Source: an uncultured Archangium sp. (GTDB taxonomy: Bacteria > Myxococcota > Myxococcia > Myxococcales > Myxococcaceae). Taken from it: a stretch of DNA of 44,812 bases. The stretch is taken from positions 1 through 44,812 of the forward strand of contig CAIVGN010000009.1 in the NCBI GenBank assembly GCA_903905455.1. Direction: 5' to 3'. The translations under genes were made by a program, and so were the position numbers. The notes beneath the pieces were generated by a model. That model had not been told where the DNA came from and searched no databases. It was given only the letters and a program-made list of their open reading frames with translations. Each line of letters begins with the position of its first letter. Positions within the stretch are counted from its first letter, which is position 1. Of the stretch, positions 16,794-25,989 are shown piece by piece.

Positions 16794-19051
16794 TGAAGCG
16801 CGTTCTCTTTCTCCTCACCGCCCTCGCGGTGTCGGGTTGTCCCCAGGAAGCGACCACCGACGTGTGCAAGGGCCGCGTCGAGGGCGATCTCGTGGTCACC
16901 GAGGTGATGATCGACCCCGATGGTCCCGACACCGGCAACGAGTGGATCGAGATCTTCAACACCCTCGGCACCCCGGTCGATCTCAAGGGCATGACCGTGC
17001 TCGTCTCTGACGCCACCGGCGCGGGGCAGAAGACGCACGCCATTCGCGCCGGCACGGTGCCGGCCCGCGGCTACTTCGTGCTCGGGGACGTGCGCAGCGG
17101 CCCGAACCCCGCGTGGATCAACTACACGTACAACACCTCGCTGAACTCCCTGCCCAACGCCTCGGGCACCGTGGGCATCAAGTGCGGCCAGGTCAGCCTC
17201 GCGAAGTTCACCTGGACCACGCCGGGCAAGGCCACGCGCAGCCGCTCGCTCGACGGGGCCCTCGAGCCGTCGTCCACCGCGACCGAGCTCAACTACTGCG
17301 ACACCCCGGTGACGATGACCTACTCCGGGCTCAACGCGGGCACCCCCGGCGCCGCCAACGCGCGCTGCGAGGTGACGCCGGTGTCCGGTGCCTGCATCGA
17401 CGAAGTCACCGGCCAGGCCCGCCCGGTGGTGGCCCCCCTGGCCGGAGACCTGATCATCACCGAGGTGATGGCGCGCCCCAAGACGGTCAGCGCGGCCAAC
17501 GGCGAATGGGTCGAGCTCTTCGCCGACGCCGAGGTCGACTTGAACGGCCTCAAGCTGGCCACCGCCAACAGCTCGACCACCCTCACCTCGGCGACCTGTC
17601 TGCACGCCGGCGCCGGCACCTACGTGCTCCTGGCGCGCAACGGCGACGCGGCGGCCAACGGCAACCTCCCCACGCCGAAGTTCGCCTACGGCTCGCTGAG
17701 CATCCCCGACACCACGCAGCAGACGCTGACCCTCTCGAGCGTCGACGCCACCATCGACCGCGTGGTGCTCTACCCTTCGGCGTCGGGGCACAGCTGGCAG
17801 CTCAACCCCACCACCCTGGACGCGGTGAGCAACGACTCGCCGGACAGCTTCTGCTCCGCCCCCACCCAGTGGACCGTGGGCAGCGGTGACTTCGGCAGCC
17901 CCGGCGCCGAGAACCCCGCCTGCCCGGTGGTGGCCGACCCCAACCTCTGCTTCGACGACACCCTGATGGCCAGCCGCGGCATCCGCCGGCCGGCGACGGG
18001 CGAGCTGGTGTTCACCGAGTGGATGTCCGCCCCCTCGACCCCCCAGGGCGACCGCGAGTACCTCGAGGCCGTGGCGAAGGCCGACTTCGACTTGAACGGC
18101 GTGACCCTCGTGGTGGGCACCGGGCGCACCAGCGTCAACTCGCCGACCTGCCTGCCCGTGCTCGCCAACAGCTACGTGCTCTTCGGTCACACCGACGACC
18201 CGCTGCTCAACGGCGGGCTGCCTCCGCTCGTCGCCTCGTTCAGCACCACGCTCACCGGAACCAGCGTCTTCAGCTTGCTGGGCAGCGACGGCGGCGTGCA
18301 CGACACCGTCAGCGCCACCGGCGAATTCACCGGGGCCTCCACGCAGGTCGCGCCGGGCTTCGAAAACGCGGTCGACAACGACGCCATGGCCAACCGCTGC
18401 CGCGCGCCCAACCGGTGGAACCCGGACGGGGGCGGTGACTTCGGCAGCCCCGGCGCACCCAACCCCGCCTGCCCGCTCGCCGACGCCTGCATCGACCCCT
18501 CGACGCAGCTGGCCCGGCCCGTGCGCCGGCCCAACGACGGCGAGCTGGTGATCACCGAGTGGATGGCCCGGCCCAGCGCGATCTCCTCGACCAACGGGGA
18601 GTACTTCGAGGTGCTGGCCAAGGCCGACCTCGACCTCAACGGGCTGACGCTCCAGGTGGGCACGACGAAGACCGTCTTGAACTCGGCGAACTGCCTGGGC
18701 GCCACGGCCAACAGCTTCCTGGTGTTCGGCCGCAACGCGGTGCCCGCGCAGAACGGCAACCTCCCGGCGCTGGCCGGCGTCTTCACCGGCGGCCTCACCG
18801 ACACCGGGTCGAGCATCTCGGTCTTCGGCCAGGACGGAGGCCTCTTCGATTCGATCACCTACGGCAGCGTCGGCACCGCCGGCATCTCGAGCCAGGTGAA
18901 GCCGGGCGCCGAGACGCCCACCGACAACGACGTCGCCACCAACGTCTGCCCCACGCCGCTCACCTCGCGCTACGGCCCCGTCGACCCCAACGACGGCGGG
19001 CTCACCGGCGACCGCGGCACCCCGGGCCTCGCGAACGTCCCCTGCCCGTGA
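16790..19051 (+). CDS. Lipoprotein with four lamin-tail (LTD) domains
   Basis: Protein of 753 residues. Lipobox AVSGC17. Four repeats of about 185 residues begin near residues 32, 219, 404 and 584, each with a GDLVVTEVM / GELVITEWM first strand, an EWIEIFN / EYFEVLAKADLDLNG pattern and an ending like SPGAPNPACP. These are lamin-tail domains, beta-sandwiches found in bacterial surface proteins, often beside secreted nucleases. Regular Cys pairs suggest disulfides. The start overlaps the stop of the nuclease gene before it (ATGA), and its own stop overlaps the start of the second nuclease gene (GTGA). A scaffold for the nucleases is an inference. Confidence 0.88.
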   Translation: MMKRVLFLLTALAVSGCPQEATTDVCKGRVEGDLVVTEVMIDPDGPDTGNEWIEIFNTLGTPVDLKGMTVLVSDATGAGQKTHAIRAGTVPARGYFVLGDVRSGPNPAWINYTYNTSLNSLPNASGTVGIKCGQVSLAKFTWTTPGKATRSRSLDGALEPSSTATELNYCDTPVTMTYSGLNAGTPGAANARCEVTPVSGACIDEVTGQARPVVAPLAGDLIITEVMARPKTVSAANGEWVELFADAEVDLNGLKLATANSSTTLTSATCLHAGAGTYVLLARNGDAAANGNLPTPKFAYGSLSIPDTTQQTLTLSSVDATIDRVVLYPSASGHSWQLNPTTLDAVSNDSPDSFCSAPTQWTVGSGDFGSPGAENPACPVVADPNLCFDDTLMASRGIRRPATGELVFTEWMSAPSTPQGDREYLEAVAKADFDLNGVTLVVGTGRTSVNSPTCLPVLANSYVLFGHTDDPLLNGGLPPLVASFSTTLTGTSVFSLLGSDGGVHDTVSATGEFTGASTQVAPGFENAVDNDAMANRCRAPNRWNPDGGGDFGSPGAPNPACPLADACIDPSTQLARPVRRPNDGELVITEWMARPSAISSTNGEYFEVLAKADLDLNGLTLQVGTTKTVLNSANCLGATANSFLVFGRNAVPAQNGNLPALAGVFTGGLTDTGSSISVFGQDGGLFDSITYGSVGTAGISSQVKPGAETPTDNDVATNVCPTPLTSRYGPVDPNDGGLTGDRGTPGLANVPCP

Positions 19052-19527
19052 AGCACGCGGTCCTCGTCAGCGCCCTGGCCCTCGCCGCCTGCGGGGCGCC
19101 TCCCAGCAAGTGTGGGCCGGCGAAGGCGACGGTCGACTCGGCCATCGACGGGGACACGCTGCTGTTGGCCGACGGCACCAAGATTCGCCTGCTGCTCGTC
19201 GACACCCCGGAGATCACCAAGGGCAAGAACGACTGCTTCGGGCAGGAGGCCGCGGCCTTCACCACCGCCCGCGTGGTCGGAAAGACCGTGGACCTCGCCT
19301 ACGACGAGGCCTCGTGCACCGATCGTTACGGCCGCACGCTGGCCTACGTGCAGGTCGACGGCGTGGAACTCAACACCGAGCTCGCGCAGGGGGGCTACGC
19401 CTGCTTCCTCTACGTGAGCCCCGGCGGCGAGGCCCGGCAAGACGAGTTCCAGACGTACGAGGCCGAGGCGAAGACCAACCGCACCGGCATGTGGGGCAGC
19501 TGCACCTCGATCCCCTGCAGCCTGTAG
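19048..19527 (+). CDS. Small staphylococcal-nuclease-like lipoprotein
   Basis: Protein of 159 residues. Lipobox LAAC15. The SNase domain fills residues about 26-155: SAIDGDTLLLADG (Asp34, Asp36), IRLLLVDTPEI (Arg47, Asp52, Glu55) and TDRYGRTLAYV (Arg96), so the catalytic Arg/Glu/Arg residues are present. Several cysteines (22, 63, 90 and near the end) suggest extracytoplasmic disulfides. The GTG start at 19048 overlaps the stop of the LTD gene (GTGA). It is the last gene of the HhH-barrel/nuclease/LTD unit, and smaller than the first nuclease because it lacks the insertion and OB-like tail. Confidence 0.88.
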   Translation: MKHAVLVSALALAACGAPPSKCGPAKATVDSAIDGDTLLLADGTKIRLLLVDTPEITKGKNDCFGQEAAAFTTARVVGKTVDLAYDEASCTDRYGRTLAYVQVDGVELNTELAQGGYACFLYVSPGGEARQDEFQTYEAEAKTNRTGMWGSCTSIPCSL

Positions 19528-19534
19528 GGGCCGC

Positions 19535-19681
19535 TCACGCCTGCGGCTTCGGGGTCAGCGCGAGCAAGAGCTGCCGCGCCTGCGCTTCAGACGCACATCG
19601 GTATTCCTGCACAGGAACGTTGCGCTCCACGCGCACCACCCACACCTCGCCTTCCTGCGTCACGACCGGACGACCATCCAT
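19535..19681 (-). CDS. Small hypothetical protein, 48 residues
   Basis: A short frame from an ATG at 19681 to a TGA at 19535 encodes 48 residues with a natural-looking make-up: MDGRPVVTQEGEVWVVRVE, a VPVQEYRCASEAQARQLL segment and a short tail. The pattern of two beta strands then an Ala-rich helix is plausible for a small globular protein. No Shine-Dalgarno sequence is evident. It sits in an otherwise empty 255-bp gap between the nuclease gene and the helicase gene, converging on the nuclease gene. Function unknown. Confidence 0.45.
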   Translation of the reverse strand: MDGRPVVTQEGEVWVVRVERNVPVQEYRCASEAQARQLLLALTPKPQA

Positions 19682-19782
19682 GTGTCGGCGTGTTCAGCAG
19701 GGCTCGTGCCGCCGCCAAGCACCTGATTCGGGAAGCGCCCTTCCGTGCATTTCGCTTCTGAAATGAAAACCACGTCAAGAGG

Positions 19783-21690
19783 TCAATCCGCCGCGGGCCA
19801 CTCCCACGCGCTGCGGTAGCCCTGCGCCGCCTGGATGAACTCGATCCACCCCGCGTAGAACGGGTGACCCGAGAGCGTCGCCGAGTCGCCCACCACGAAG
19901 AGGTGCCGCCGGGGCCGCGTGATGGCCACGTTGATGCGGCGCAGGTCTTCGAGGAAGCCCAGCTGCTGCTCGGTGTTGCTGCGCACCAGCGAGACGAGGA
20001 TCACCTCTTTTTCCCGACCCTGGAACGCGTCGACGGTGTCGACCTCCAGCTCCGCGAGGTCCTGCAGTTGTTCGCGCAGCCACAGCGCCTGGGCGCGGTA
20101 CGGGGTGATGACGCCCAGGTCGCGCGCCGGCAGCCCCGCGGCGAGCAGCTCGCGCACCCGCGCGATCACCAGCGCCCCTTCACCCTCGTTGCGCAGAGAC
20201 TCGGTCTGCGGCGCCTTCGACTCGTCGTAGCCCTTGCCCGCGGTGTCGAGGAACAGCACCGGCGGCGCGTCCACCTCCCCCCGCGCGAGCAGCTCGCCCA
20301 GGGTGCGCCCGGCCACCGAGGGGTGCGCCCGCAGCTGCCCGCCGTAGGTCTGGTCCGAGGGGTAGCGCATGATCGTCTCGTGCATGCGGTACTGCTCCTT
20401 GAGCATGCGCTTCACGTCGTCGCCGTAGTCGGCCAGGAGGCGCTCGAAGAGCGAAGTGCCCAGCCCCTGCTTCGCCGCGTCCATCGAGATGATGGTGGGG
20501 GCGAGCTGCTTCGGGTCGCCGGCCATCACCACCGTGGGCGCCTTCAGGAACGCCAGCAGCGAGAGCGGCTCGATGGCCTGGGTGGCCTCGTCGAAGAGCG
20601 CCACGTCGAACTCCTGGTGGCGGAGGATCGAGCCCTCGAGCATCGACAGCGTCGCGCACACCACCTGGGCCCGGTCGAGGATCGACGCGAGCGCCTTCCG
20701 CTCGAGCACCCGCGCGTCGTCCATCATCTTGTAGGCCTCGGCGCTCGCTTCGCGGGCGTTGGAGAAGCGCTCGCGGCTGCGACCCCGGTCGCGCTGCTTG
20801 CGCGCGTAGCCCAGCAGGTCGAAGGCCTCCTCGAAGAGCTCCCGGGCCAGCTTGCGATCGGGGTGCGCCTCGACCAGGAGATCGAGCGTGTGCTCCTGCA
20901 GGTGCGGCAACACGCGCGCCGGGTGGCCCACGCGCACCGCGCTCAGGCCCGCGTCGAGACACAGCTCGAGGAGGTGATCGACCGCGGCGTTGCTCGCGGC
21001 GGTGCACACGATGCGCTTGCCCTGCGCGCCCCACTGCGCGGCGAGCTCCGAGAGCACCGTCGACTTGCCCGTGCCCGGGGGCCCGTGCACCAGCGCCACG
21101 TCGCGGGCCGACAGCGCCAGGGAGACGGCCTCCAGTTGCTCGGGGTTCAGGGGCCGCGTGGGGGTGAAGACCGGCGGGCGCTCGAAGCGCGGCGGCGAGT
21201 TGCCCAGGAGGATCTCCCGCCGGTCGCGCTTCTGCCCGGTGTCCATCGCCTTCCACTTCGTCAGCGACGACTTCGCGCGGTCGAAGGTCACGTCGTTGGC
21301 GGTGACGTCGAGGCGCAGGCGGCCCTCCCCCATCCACGGCGGCGGCGGGCGGTCGAAGGCCACCACCACCTGGGTGCGCGTCGCCGACACCACCGTGCCC
21401 TGCGGCGGCGCGTCGACCGGCGCCTTGCGCGGCGAGACGGCCAGCAGGTCACCGGGCCCCAGCCGCGTGGTGAGCCGCCGCTTCGACTCGTGCATGAAGG
21501 TCACCAGGTGCCGGCCCCCGAGGCCCACCGACTCCTCGGTGGTCTCCACGTCGAGCACCACCAGCCCGCGCGCCTCCAGCTCGGCCAGGGGCAGCGTCTC
21601 CCGTTCCTGCGCAATGCGGCTGCGCTCGGCCTGTCGCTCGAGTTCGAGGAGACGGCCAAAGCGATCGAAGTGGTCGACGTCACGGGGCAT
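19783..21690 (-). CDS. SF1B (IGHMBP2/AAA_12-like) helicase
   Basis: Cytoplasmic ATPase of 635 residues. Motifs in order: LNPEQLEAV (Q-motif region, 181-189), Walker [10 protein letters not shown] (203-211), [10 protein letters not shown] (Ia), Walker B LFDEATQ (365-370), [10 protein letters not shown] (III), [20 protein letters not shown] (V) and [16 protein letters not shown] (VI). The N-terminal 180 residues include a beta-barrel-like 1B region. This pattern is that of the Upf1/IGHMBP2 group, which unwinds DNA or RNA. All catalytic motifs are intact. The role in this organism (repair, RNA metabolism) is unknown. Divergent from the DUF255 gene with 61 bp between starts. Confidence 0.9.
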   Translation of the reverse strand: MPRDVDHFDRFGRLLELERQAERSRIAQERETLPLAELEARGLVVLDVETTEESVGLGGRHLVTFMHESKRRLTTRLGPGDLLAVSPRKAPVDAPPQGTVVSATRTQVVVAFDRPPPPWMGEGRLRLDVTANDVTFDRAKSSLTKWKAMDTGQKRDRREILLGNSPPRFERPPVFTPTRPLNPEQLEAVSLALSARDVALVHGPPGTGKSTVLSELAAQWGAQGKRIVCTAASNAAVDHLLELCLDAGLSAVRVGHPARVLPHLQEHTLDLLVEAHPDRKLARELFEEAFDLLGYARKQRDRGRSRERFSNAREASAEAYKMMDDARVLERKALASILDRAQVVCATLSMLEGSILRHQEFDVALFDEATQAIEPLSLLAFLKAPTVVMAGDPKQLAPTIISMDAAKQGLGTSLFERLLADYGDDVKRMLKEQYRMHETIMRYPSDQTYGGQLRAHPSVAGRTLGELLARGEVDAPPVLFLDTAGKGYDESKAPQTESLRNEGEGALVIARVRELLAAGLPARDLGVITPYRAQALWLREQLQDLAELEVDTVDAFQGREKEVILVSLVRSNTEQQLGFLEDLRRINVAITRPRRHLFVVGDSATLSGHPFYAGWIEFIQAAQGYRSAWEWPAAD

Positions 21691-21751
21691 GGGGGAGCCG
21701 ACTCAACAACCGATGCCGCGTCGGCGCACCCTCGTTGTTAGGAGTCCGGCC

Positions 21752-23779
21752 GTGAACCGCCTCGCCCACGAGCCCTCGCCCTACCTGCGCCAACACGCCC
21801 AGAACCCCGTGGACTGGTACCCCTGGGGCCCCGAAGCGCTCGAGCGGGCCCGGCGCGAAGACAAGCCGCTGCTGCTCTCGGTCGGCTACTCCGCCTGCCA
21901 CTGGTGCCACGTGATGGCCCACGAGTCGTTCGAAGACCCCGCGGTGGCGGCCGCCATGAACGAGCACTTCATCAACGTGAAGGTCGACCGCGAGGAGCGA
22001 CCCGACGTCGACCAGCTCTACCAGGGCGTGGTGCAGCTCATGGGGCGCGGCGGCGGCTGGCCGTTGACCGTCTTCCTCACCCCCGAGCTCAAGCCGTTCT
22101 ACGGCGGCACCTACTTTCCCCCGGCGCCCCGGCACGGGCTCCCCGCCTTCGGCGCCCTCGTCGCGGGCATCGGCGTGGCGTGGAAGCAGGAACGCGCCGA
22201 GCTCGAGCGCCAGGCGCTCACCTTCGAGCAGGGCCTCACCGAGTTCGCCTCCGTGGGCCTCGACGCCACGCCCGGCGCGTGGTCGGCGGGCGATCTCCTC
22301 GCTGCGGGCCAGCAGATGAGCGCGCGCCTCGACCCCCGGTGGGGCGGCTTCGGGAAGACCGGCCCCAAGTTCCCCAACCCCATGAACCTCGCGTTCCTGC
22401 TGCGCGCGTGGCGGCGCGGGGGCGACGCGAGCTGCCTCGACGGCGTGCTCCTCACCCTCGAGAAGATGGCCCACGGCGGCGTGCACGATCAGCTCGGCGG
22501 CGGCTTCCACCGCTACTCCGTCGACGAGCGCTGGCAGGTGCCGCACTTCGAGAAGATGCTCTACGACACCGCGCAGCTCCTTCACCTCTACAGCGAGGCC
22601 GCGCTCATCGCCCCGAGGCCGCTGTGGCGCGAGGTCGTCGAGCGCGCCGTGGGCTGGGTCGAGCGCGAGATGACCTCGCCCGAGGGGGGCTTCTACGCGG
22701 CACAAGACGCCGACAGCGAAGGCGAAGAGGGGCGCTTCTTCGTCTGGCGCCCCGAGGACCTCGACGCCCTGCTCTCGAAGGAAGACGCGGCCCTGCTGAA
22801 GGAACACTACGGCGTCGTGCCCGGTGGCAACTTCGAGCACGGCGCCTCGGTGCTCGAAGTGAAGACCGCGCTGGCCCCGGCCGACCGCCCCCGCTTCGAG
22901 CGCGCGCGGCAGGCGCTCTTCGAGGCGCGGCGGCAGCGGGTGGCGCCGGGCCTCGACGACAAGATCCTCGCGGGGTGGAACGGCCTGATGATCCGCGGGT
23001 TGGCCCTCGCCGCGCGCGTCTTCGAGCGCCCCGACTGGGCACAGCTGGCCACCCGCGCCGCCGACTTCATCGCCACGCGCCTGCGCCGGCCCGACGGGTC
23101 GCTCTTCCGCTCGGTGCAGCGCGGCGAGGGCCGCCTCGACGCCGTGTTGGAGGACTACGGCGACGTAGCCTCGGGCCTGGTGGCGCTCTTCCAGTGCACC
23201 TTCGAGCCCCGGCACCTCGCGCTCGCCGAGGCCCTGTGCGACTTCGCCGGCCAGCGCTTCTGGGACGACGAGCGAAAGGCCTGGCTCGCGGCCCCGAAGG
23301 GCGAGCTGCTGGTGCCCACCTACGCGCTGCACGACAACGCCTTCCCCTCGGGCGCCTCGACCCTCACCGAGGCCCAGCTCGCGCTCGGCACGTTGACCGG
23401 TCGCAGCCGGCACCTCGAATGGGCCACCACGTACCTCGAGCGCATGCGCCACGAGCTGCTGCAGAACCCGCTGGGCTTCGGCCACCTGCTCGTCGCCGCC
23501 GACCTGCTCGTGGACGGCGCGGCCGACCTCACCCTGGTCGGCACGCGGGAGGCGCTCGCGCCCCTGCTCGCCCGGCTCCAGGCATCCTGGCTGCCCACGG
23601 TGTCGGTGCTCCGGCATTTTCAGGGCGACACGGTCCCCGAGGTCACCCGGGAACTGCTCGAGGGTCGCACGGCCCCGGGCGCGTACCTCTGTCAGCACTT
23701 CGCCTGCCAGCGCCCGGTGCAGACCGTCGAGGCCCTCGACCGCCTGCTGGGGCCGCTGACCCGACGATCAGGCGCCTGA
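21752..23779 (+). CDS. Thioredoxin-domain protein of the DUF255 (YyaL/SPATA20) family
   Basis: Protein of 675 residues, the usual family length. It starts with the hallmark [25 protein letters not shown], followed by SACHWCHVM (Cys49, Cys52) in a thioredoxin-like fold, [13 protein letters not shown] and GGTYFPP. The rest is an (alpha/alpha)6 barrel like those of N-acyl-glucosamine epimerases ([43 protein letters not shown]). The biochemical role is not established. The GTG at 21752 has AGGAG 7 bp upstream, which fixes the start. Its 3' end overlaps the FHA gene on the other strand by 12 bp. Confidence 0.93.
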   Translation: MNRLAHEPSPYLRQHAQNPVDWYPWGPEALERARREDKPLLLSVGYSACHWCHVMAHESFEDPAVAAAMNEHFINVKVDREERPDVDQLYQGVVQLMGRGGGWPLTVFLTPELKPFYGGTYFPPAPRHGLPAFGALVAGIGVAWKQERAELERQALTFEQGLTEFASVGLDATPGAWSAGDLLAAGQQMSARLDPRWGGFGKTGPKFPNPMNLAFLLRAWRRGGDASCLDGVLLTLEKMAHGGVHDQLGGGFHRYSVDERWQVPHFEKMLYDTAQLLHLYSEAALIAPRPLWREVVERAVGWVEREMTSPEGGFYAAQDADSEGEEGRFFVWRPEDLDALLSKEDAALLKEHYGVVPGGNFEHGASVLEVKTALAPADRPRFERARQALFEARRQRVAPGLDDKILAGWNGLMIRGLALAARVFERPDWAQLATRAADFIATRLRRPDGSLFRSVQRGEGRLDAVLEDYGDVASGLVALFQCTFEPRHLALAEALCDFAGQRFWDDERKAWLAAPKGELLVPTYALHDNAFPSGASTLTEAQLALGTLTGRSRHLEWATTYLERMRHELLQNPLGFGHLLVAADLLVDGAADLTLVGTREALAPLLARLQASWLPTVSVLRHFQGDTVPEVTRELLEGRTAPGAYLCQHFACQRPVQTVEALDRLLGPLTRRSGA

Positions 23780-24271
23780 CGCGCGCACGCCCATGCGCCG
23801 CCGCAGGGTGGCCACGTGCATGAAGAACATGTGCACCGTTCCCAGCGCGAGCAGGTCGTTGTCCGACAGCGACTGCTTCTGGTGCAGGCGCACGGAGTTC
23901 ACGAACACGCCGTTCGACGAGCCCACGTCTTCGAGGCTGGCCTGGCCATCGACCCAGTCGATGCGCGCGTGGTGCGTGGACACCGTGGCCTCGTCGATGA
24001 CCACGTCGCAGTCAGGCGCGCGGCCGAGCAGGAAGCTGTCGCGCTCGCTCATCGGCGGCAGCGTCGCCACCCAGAGATCTTCGAAGTCGAACACGCCCCC
24101 GCTGGTCGCCGGCCGGCTCGTGTCGGGCAGCCGCCGCGTCGAGCGCAGGTCGGGCGTGCGCGGCTTTTCGGCCCGGGGTCGCTGCACCAGCACGAAGGGG
24201 CCGAGCTGCTGCTCGAGCGCCTTCACGTCGAGGCGAACCGTCAGCTCCTTGAGTTCACGCACGCTCAGCAT
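23768..24271 (-). CDS. FHA-domain protein
   Basis: Protein of 167 residues. Residues about 70-150 are a forkhead-associated domain that binds phospho-threonine peptides: [15 protein letters not shown] (Gly83-Arg84), VSTHHARI (Ser99, His100) and SSNGVFVN (Asn120) are the conserved loops. The N-terminal 60 residues are charged and of low complexity. It probably reads out Ser/Thr kinase signalling, which is rich in myxobacteria; a kinase is encoded at 38676-39770, but a link is speculation. The ATG at 24271 was chosen as the first in frame after the epsC-like stop, 4 bp away. Confidence 0.88.
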   Translation of the reverse strand: MLSVRELKELTVRLDVKALEQQLGPFVLVQRPRAEKPRTPDLRSTRRLPDTSRPATSGGVFDFEDLWVATLPPMSERDSFLLGRAPDCDVVIDEATVSTHHARIDWVDGQASLEDVGSSNGVFVNSVRLHQKQSLSDNDLLALGTVHMFFMHVATLRRRMGVRASGA

Positions 24272-24275
24272 GGGG

Positions 24276-24863
24276 TCAGCGTACTGCCTTGGGGCGCGCG
24301 GTCGTACGCTCGACCACCACCGAGTCGGCCGGCCGCACCAGCGACCCTGGCGGCACCGACCTCGTGAGCACCGCCCCGGCCATGATCTTCGAGCCGTCGC
24401 CGACGTGGATGGGCCCCAGCAAGGTGGCGCCCGGCCCCACGTGCACGTCGCGGCCCAGCGTCGGGGCGCCGGTCTCGCGCGTCTCGGGGTCGATGCCCTC
24501 ACCGAGGGTCACGTTGTGAAACAGGATGCAGCCCTCGCCCACGGTGGCCCGGTGGCTGAGCACCAGGCCCGTGCCGTGCACGATGGAGATGCCGTTGTGC
24601 AGCGTGGCGTTCCAGTGCACCTCGGCCCCGTAGAGGTGGCGGATGAGGCGGCTGGCGACCTGCGGCAGCAGCGGCACCTTCGCGTCGCGCAGCAGCGCCA
24701 TCGAGCGCATGGCGATCATCATCTGGAACCCGATGCGCGTCACCGCGTCGGCGGGCAGCCGGCTGAGCCCCTGGCCGTCGCCGTGGTACTTGGCGCGGTA
24801 CCGCTGGTTCGTCTCGTAGTCGGCTCGCACCGAGGTCAAAAACGTCAAGAGCGGGTTCGCCAT
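24276..24863 (-). CDS. epsC: Serine-acetyltransferase-like hexapeptide protein (EpsC-like)
   Basis: Protein of 195 residues. Residues about 85-185 are left-handed beta-helix hexapeptide repeats (ATVGEGCILFHNVTLG, PTLGRDVHVGPGATLLGPIHVGDGSKIMAGAVL) as in CysE-type O-acetyltransferases; the N-terminal 75 residues are helical and shorter than in E. coli CysE. The M. xanthus eps cluster contains EpsC of this kind, so acetylation of the exopolysaccharide or of a precursor is more likely than cysteine synthesis. The symbol rests on family and context. Divergent from the GT2 gene, with palindromes between them. Confidence 0.75.
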   Translation of the reverse strand: MANPLLTFLTSVRADYETNQRYRAKYHGDGQGLSRLPADAVTRIGFQMMIAMRSMALLRDAKVPLLPQVASRLIRHLYGAEVHWNATLHNGISIVHGTGLVLSHRATVGEGCILFHNVTLGEGIDPETRETGAPTLGRDVHVGPGATLLGPIHVGDGSKIMAGAVLTRSVPPGSLVRPADSVVVERTTARPKAVR

Positions 24864-24884
24864 GCCAGAGGTCTACGCCACCCC

Positions 24885-24897
24885 GGAAGGACCTTCC
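24885..24897. repeat. Perfect palindrome in divergent intergenic region
   Basis: GGAAGG-A-CCTTCC, two perfect 6-bp arms around one base, 22 bp upstream of the epsC-like start and 35 bp upstream of the GT2 start. A possible operator for a dimeric regulator of both genes. Confidence 0.45.
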
Positions 24898-24905
24898 AGC
24901 CTGCA

Positions 24906-24929
24906 CCCGGGTGTGCCAATGACACCGGG
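24906..24929. repeat. Imperfect inverted repeat before the GT2 start
   Basis: CCCGG(G)TGT and ACACCGGG flank a 7-base centre directly before the ATG at 24932. It could be a second operator, or a leader hairpin that hides the GT2 ribosome-binding region, where no good Shine-Dalgarno sequence is visible. Confidence 0.4.
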
Positions 24930-24931
24930 CC

Positions 24932-25957
24932 ATGTCCCTCCGGCTCAGCGTGGTGATCTCGACGTTCAACCGACTCCCCCTGCTCCTCGAGCTGCTCGAC
25001 GCGCTTGGGCAACAGACGCTGCCGGCCGAGCGTTTCGAGGTGGTGGTGGTCGACGACGGCTCGAAGGTGCCCGCCGCCCCGGCCGTCGAGCGCCGCAAGG
25101 ACCCCTTCAAGCTCACCATGGTGACCCAGGCCAACGGCGGCGCGGCCGCGGCCCGCGATGCCGGCGTGCGCCGCGCGACCGGCGACGTGGTGGTGATCAC
25201 CGACGACGACATGCTGGTGCCGCCCGACTTCCTCGCCGAGCACCTCGCGGCCCACCAGGCGGGCCACACCCTGGTGCTGGGGCACATGGTCCCCGACGCC
25301 ACGGTGCTCGACAAGCCGCTCTTCGAGCGCTTTCACATCGACCAGATCACCCGCTTCGTCGAGCGCTACCGCGACCGGCCCACCGAGGTGCGCGGGGTCA
25401 TGGTGTGCACCGGCAACGTCTCGTTCCGCCGTGAAGACTACCTGCGCATCGGCGGCTTCGACGTCACCCTCGACCGCTCGGAAGATCGCGACCTCGGGGT
25501 GCGCCTGCAGGAAGCCGGCGCCAGGCTGTACTTCGCCGACAAGGCCCGCACCACCAACCGCACCGATCACACCGATCTCTCGGTGTGGATGCGCCGCAAC
25601 TTCAACTACGGCCTCTGCGACGCGCGCATCAGCCACAAGCACCCCCAGCGCCTCGACGCCGACCCGTGGGACTTCCTGTTCCTGGTCAACCCCGTCTCGC
25701 GCCCGCTGCTGCTGGCCGCCGTGGCCGTGCCCCCGCTGGGCTTCGCGCTCTCGCGCGCGGCCTACTCGGTCGCCGAGCTGGTCGATCGCGGCCGCAAGGT
25801 GCACCCCCTCTTCGAGCGCGTGGCGCTGGCCGGGGCGACCTTGAGCTACGGGCTCGAGTACTTCCGTGGCGTGCGCAAGGCGTCAGGCTCGCTGCCCCGG
25901 GCCGTGCAGGGCCTGGGTCAGCACGCCCTGAAGCGGCTCACCCGGCGCAGCCGCTGA
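24932..25957 (+). CDS. Family 2 glycosyltransferase
   Basis: Protein of 341 residues. An N-terminal GT-A fold shows SVVISTFNR, VVVVDDGSK, ANGGAAAARDAGV and the metal-binding ITDDDML, then FRREDYLRIGGFD and SEDRDLGVRL with the catalytic ED. The C-terminal 100 residues include one or two hydrophobic stretches (FLFLVNPVSRPLLLAAVAV) that may tether it to the inner membrane. It should add a sugar to a lipid-linked EPS repeat unit; donor and acceptor cannot be read from sequence. It is the only plus-strand gene inside the eps-like region and converges with the GT26 gene. Confidence 0.88.
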   Translation: MSLRLSVVISTFNRLPLLLELLDALGQQTLPAERFEVVVVDDGSKVPAAPAVERRKDPFKLTMVTQANGGAAAARDAGVRRATGDVVVITDDDMLVPPDFLAEHLAAHQAGHTLVLGHMVPDATVLDKPLFERFHIDQITRFVERYRDRPTEVRGVMVCTGNVSFRREDYLRIGGFDVTLDRSEDRDLGVRLQEAGARLYFADKARTTNRTDHTDLSVWMRRNFNYGLCDARISHKHPQRLDADPWDFLFLVNPVSRPLLLAAVAVPPLGFALSRAAYSVAELVDRGRKVHPLFERVALAGATLSYGLEYFRGVRKASGSLPRAVQGLGQHALKRLTRRSR

Positions 25958-25989
25958 CCTGCGGCCTCAGCGCCGCCGGTTCCGCAGGT
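25957..25989. repeat. Inverted repeat spanning two convergent stops
   Basis: ACCTGCGG and CCGCAGGT (8-bp perfect arms) surround a 17-base loop that itself contains short GGC/GCC pairs. It covers the stop of the GT2 gene and the last codons of the GT26 gene. There is no U-run, so termination would not be classical; it may stop readthrough from both sides. Confidence 0.35.
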
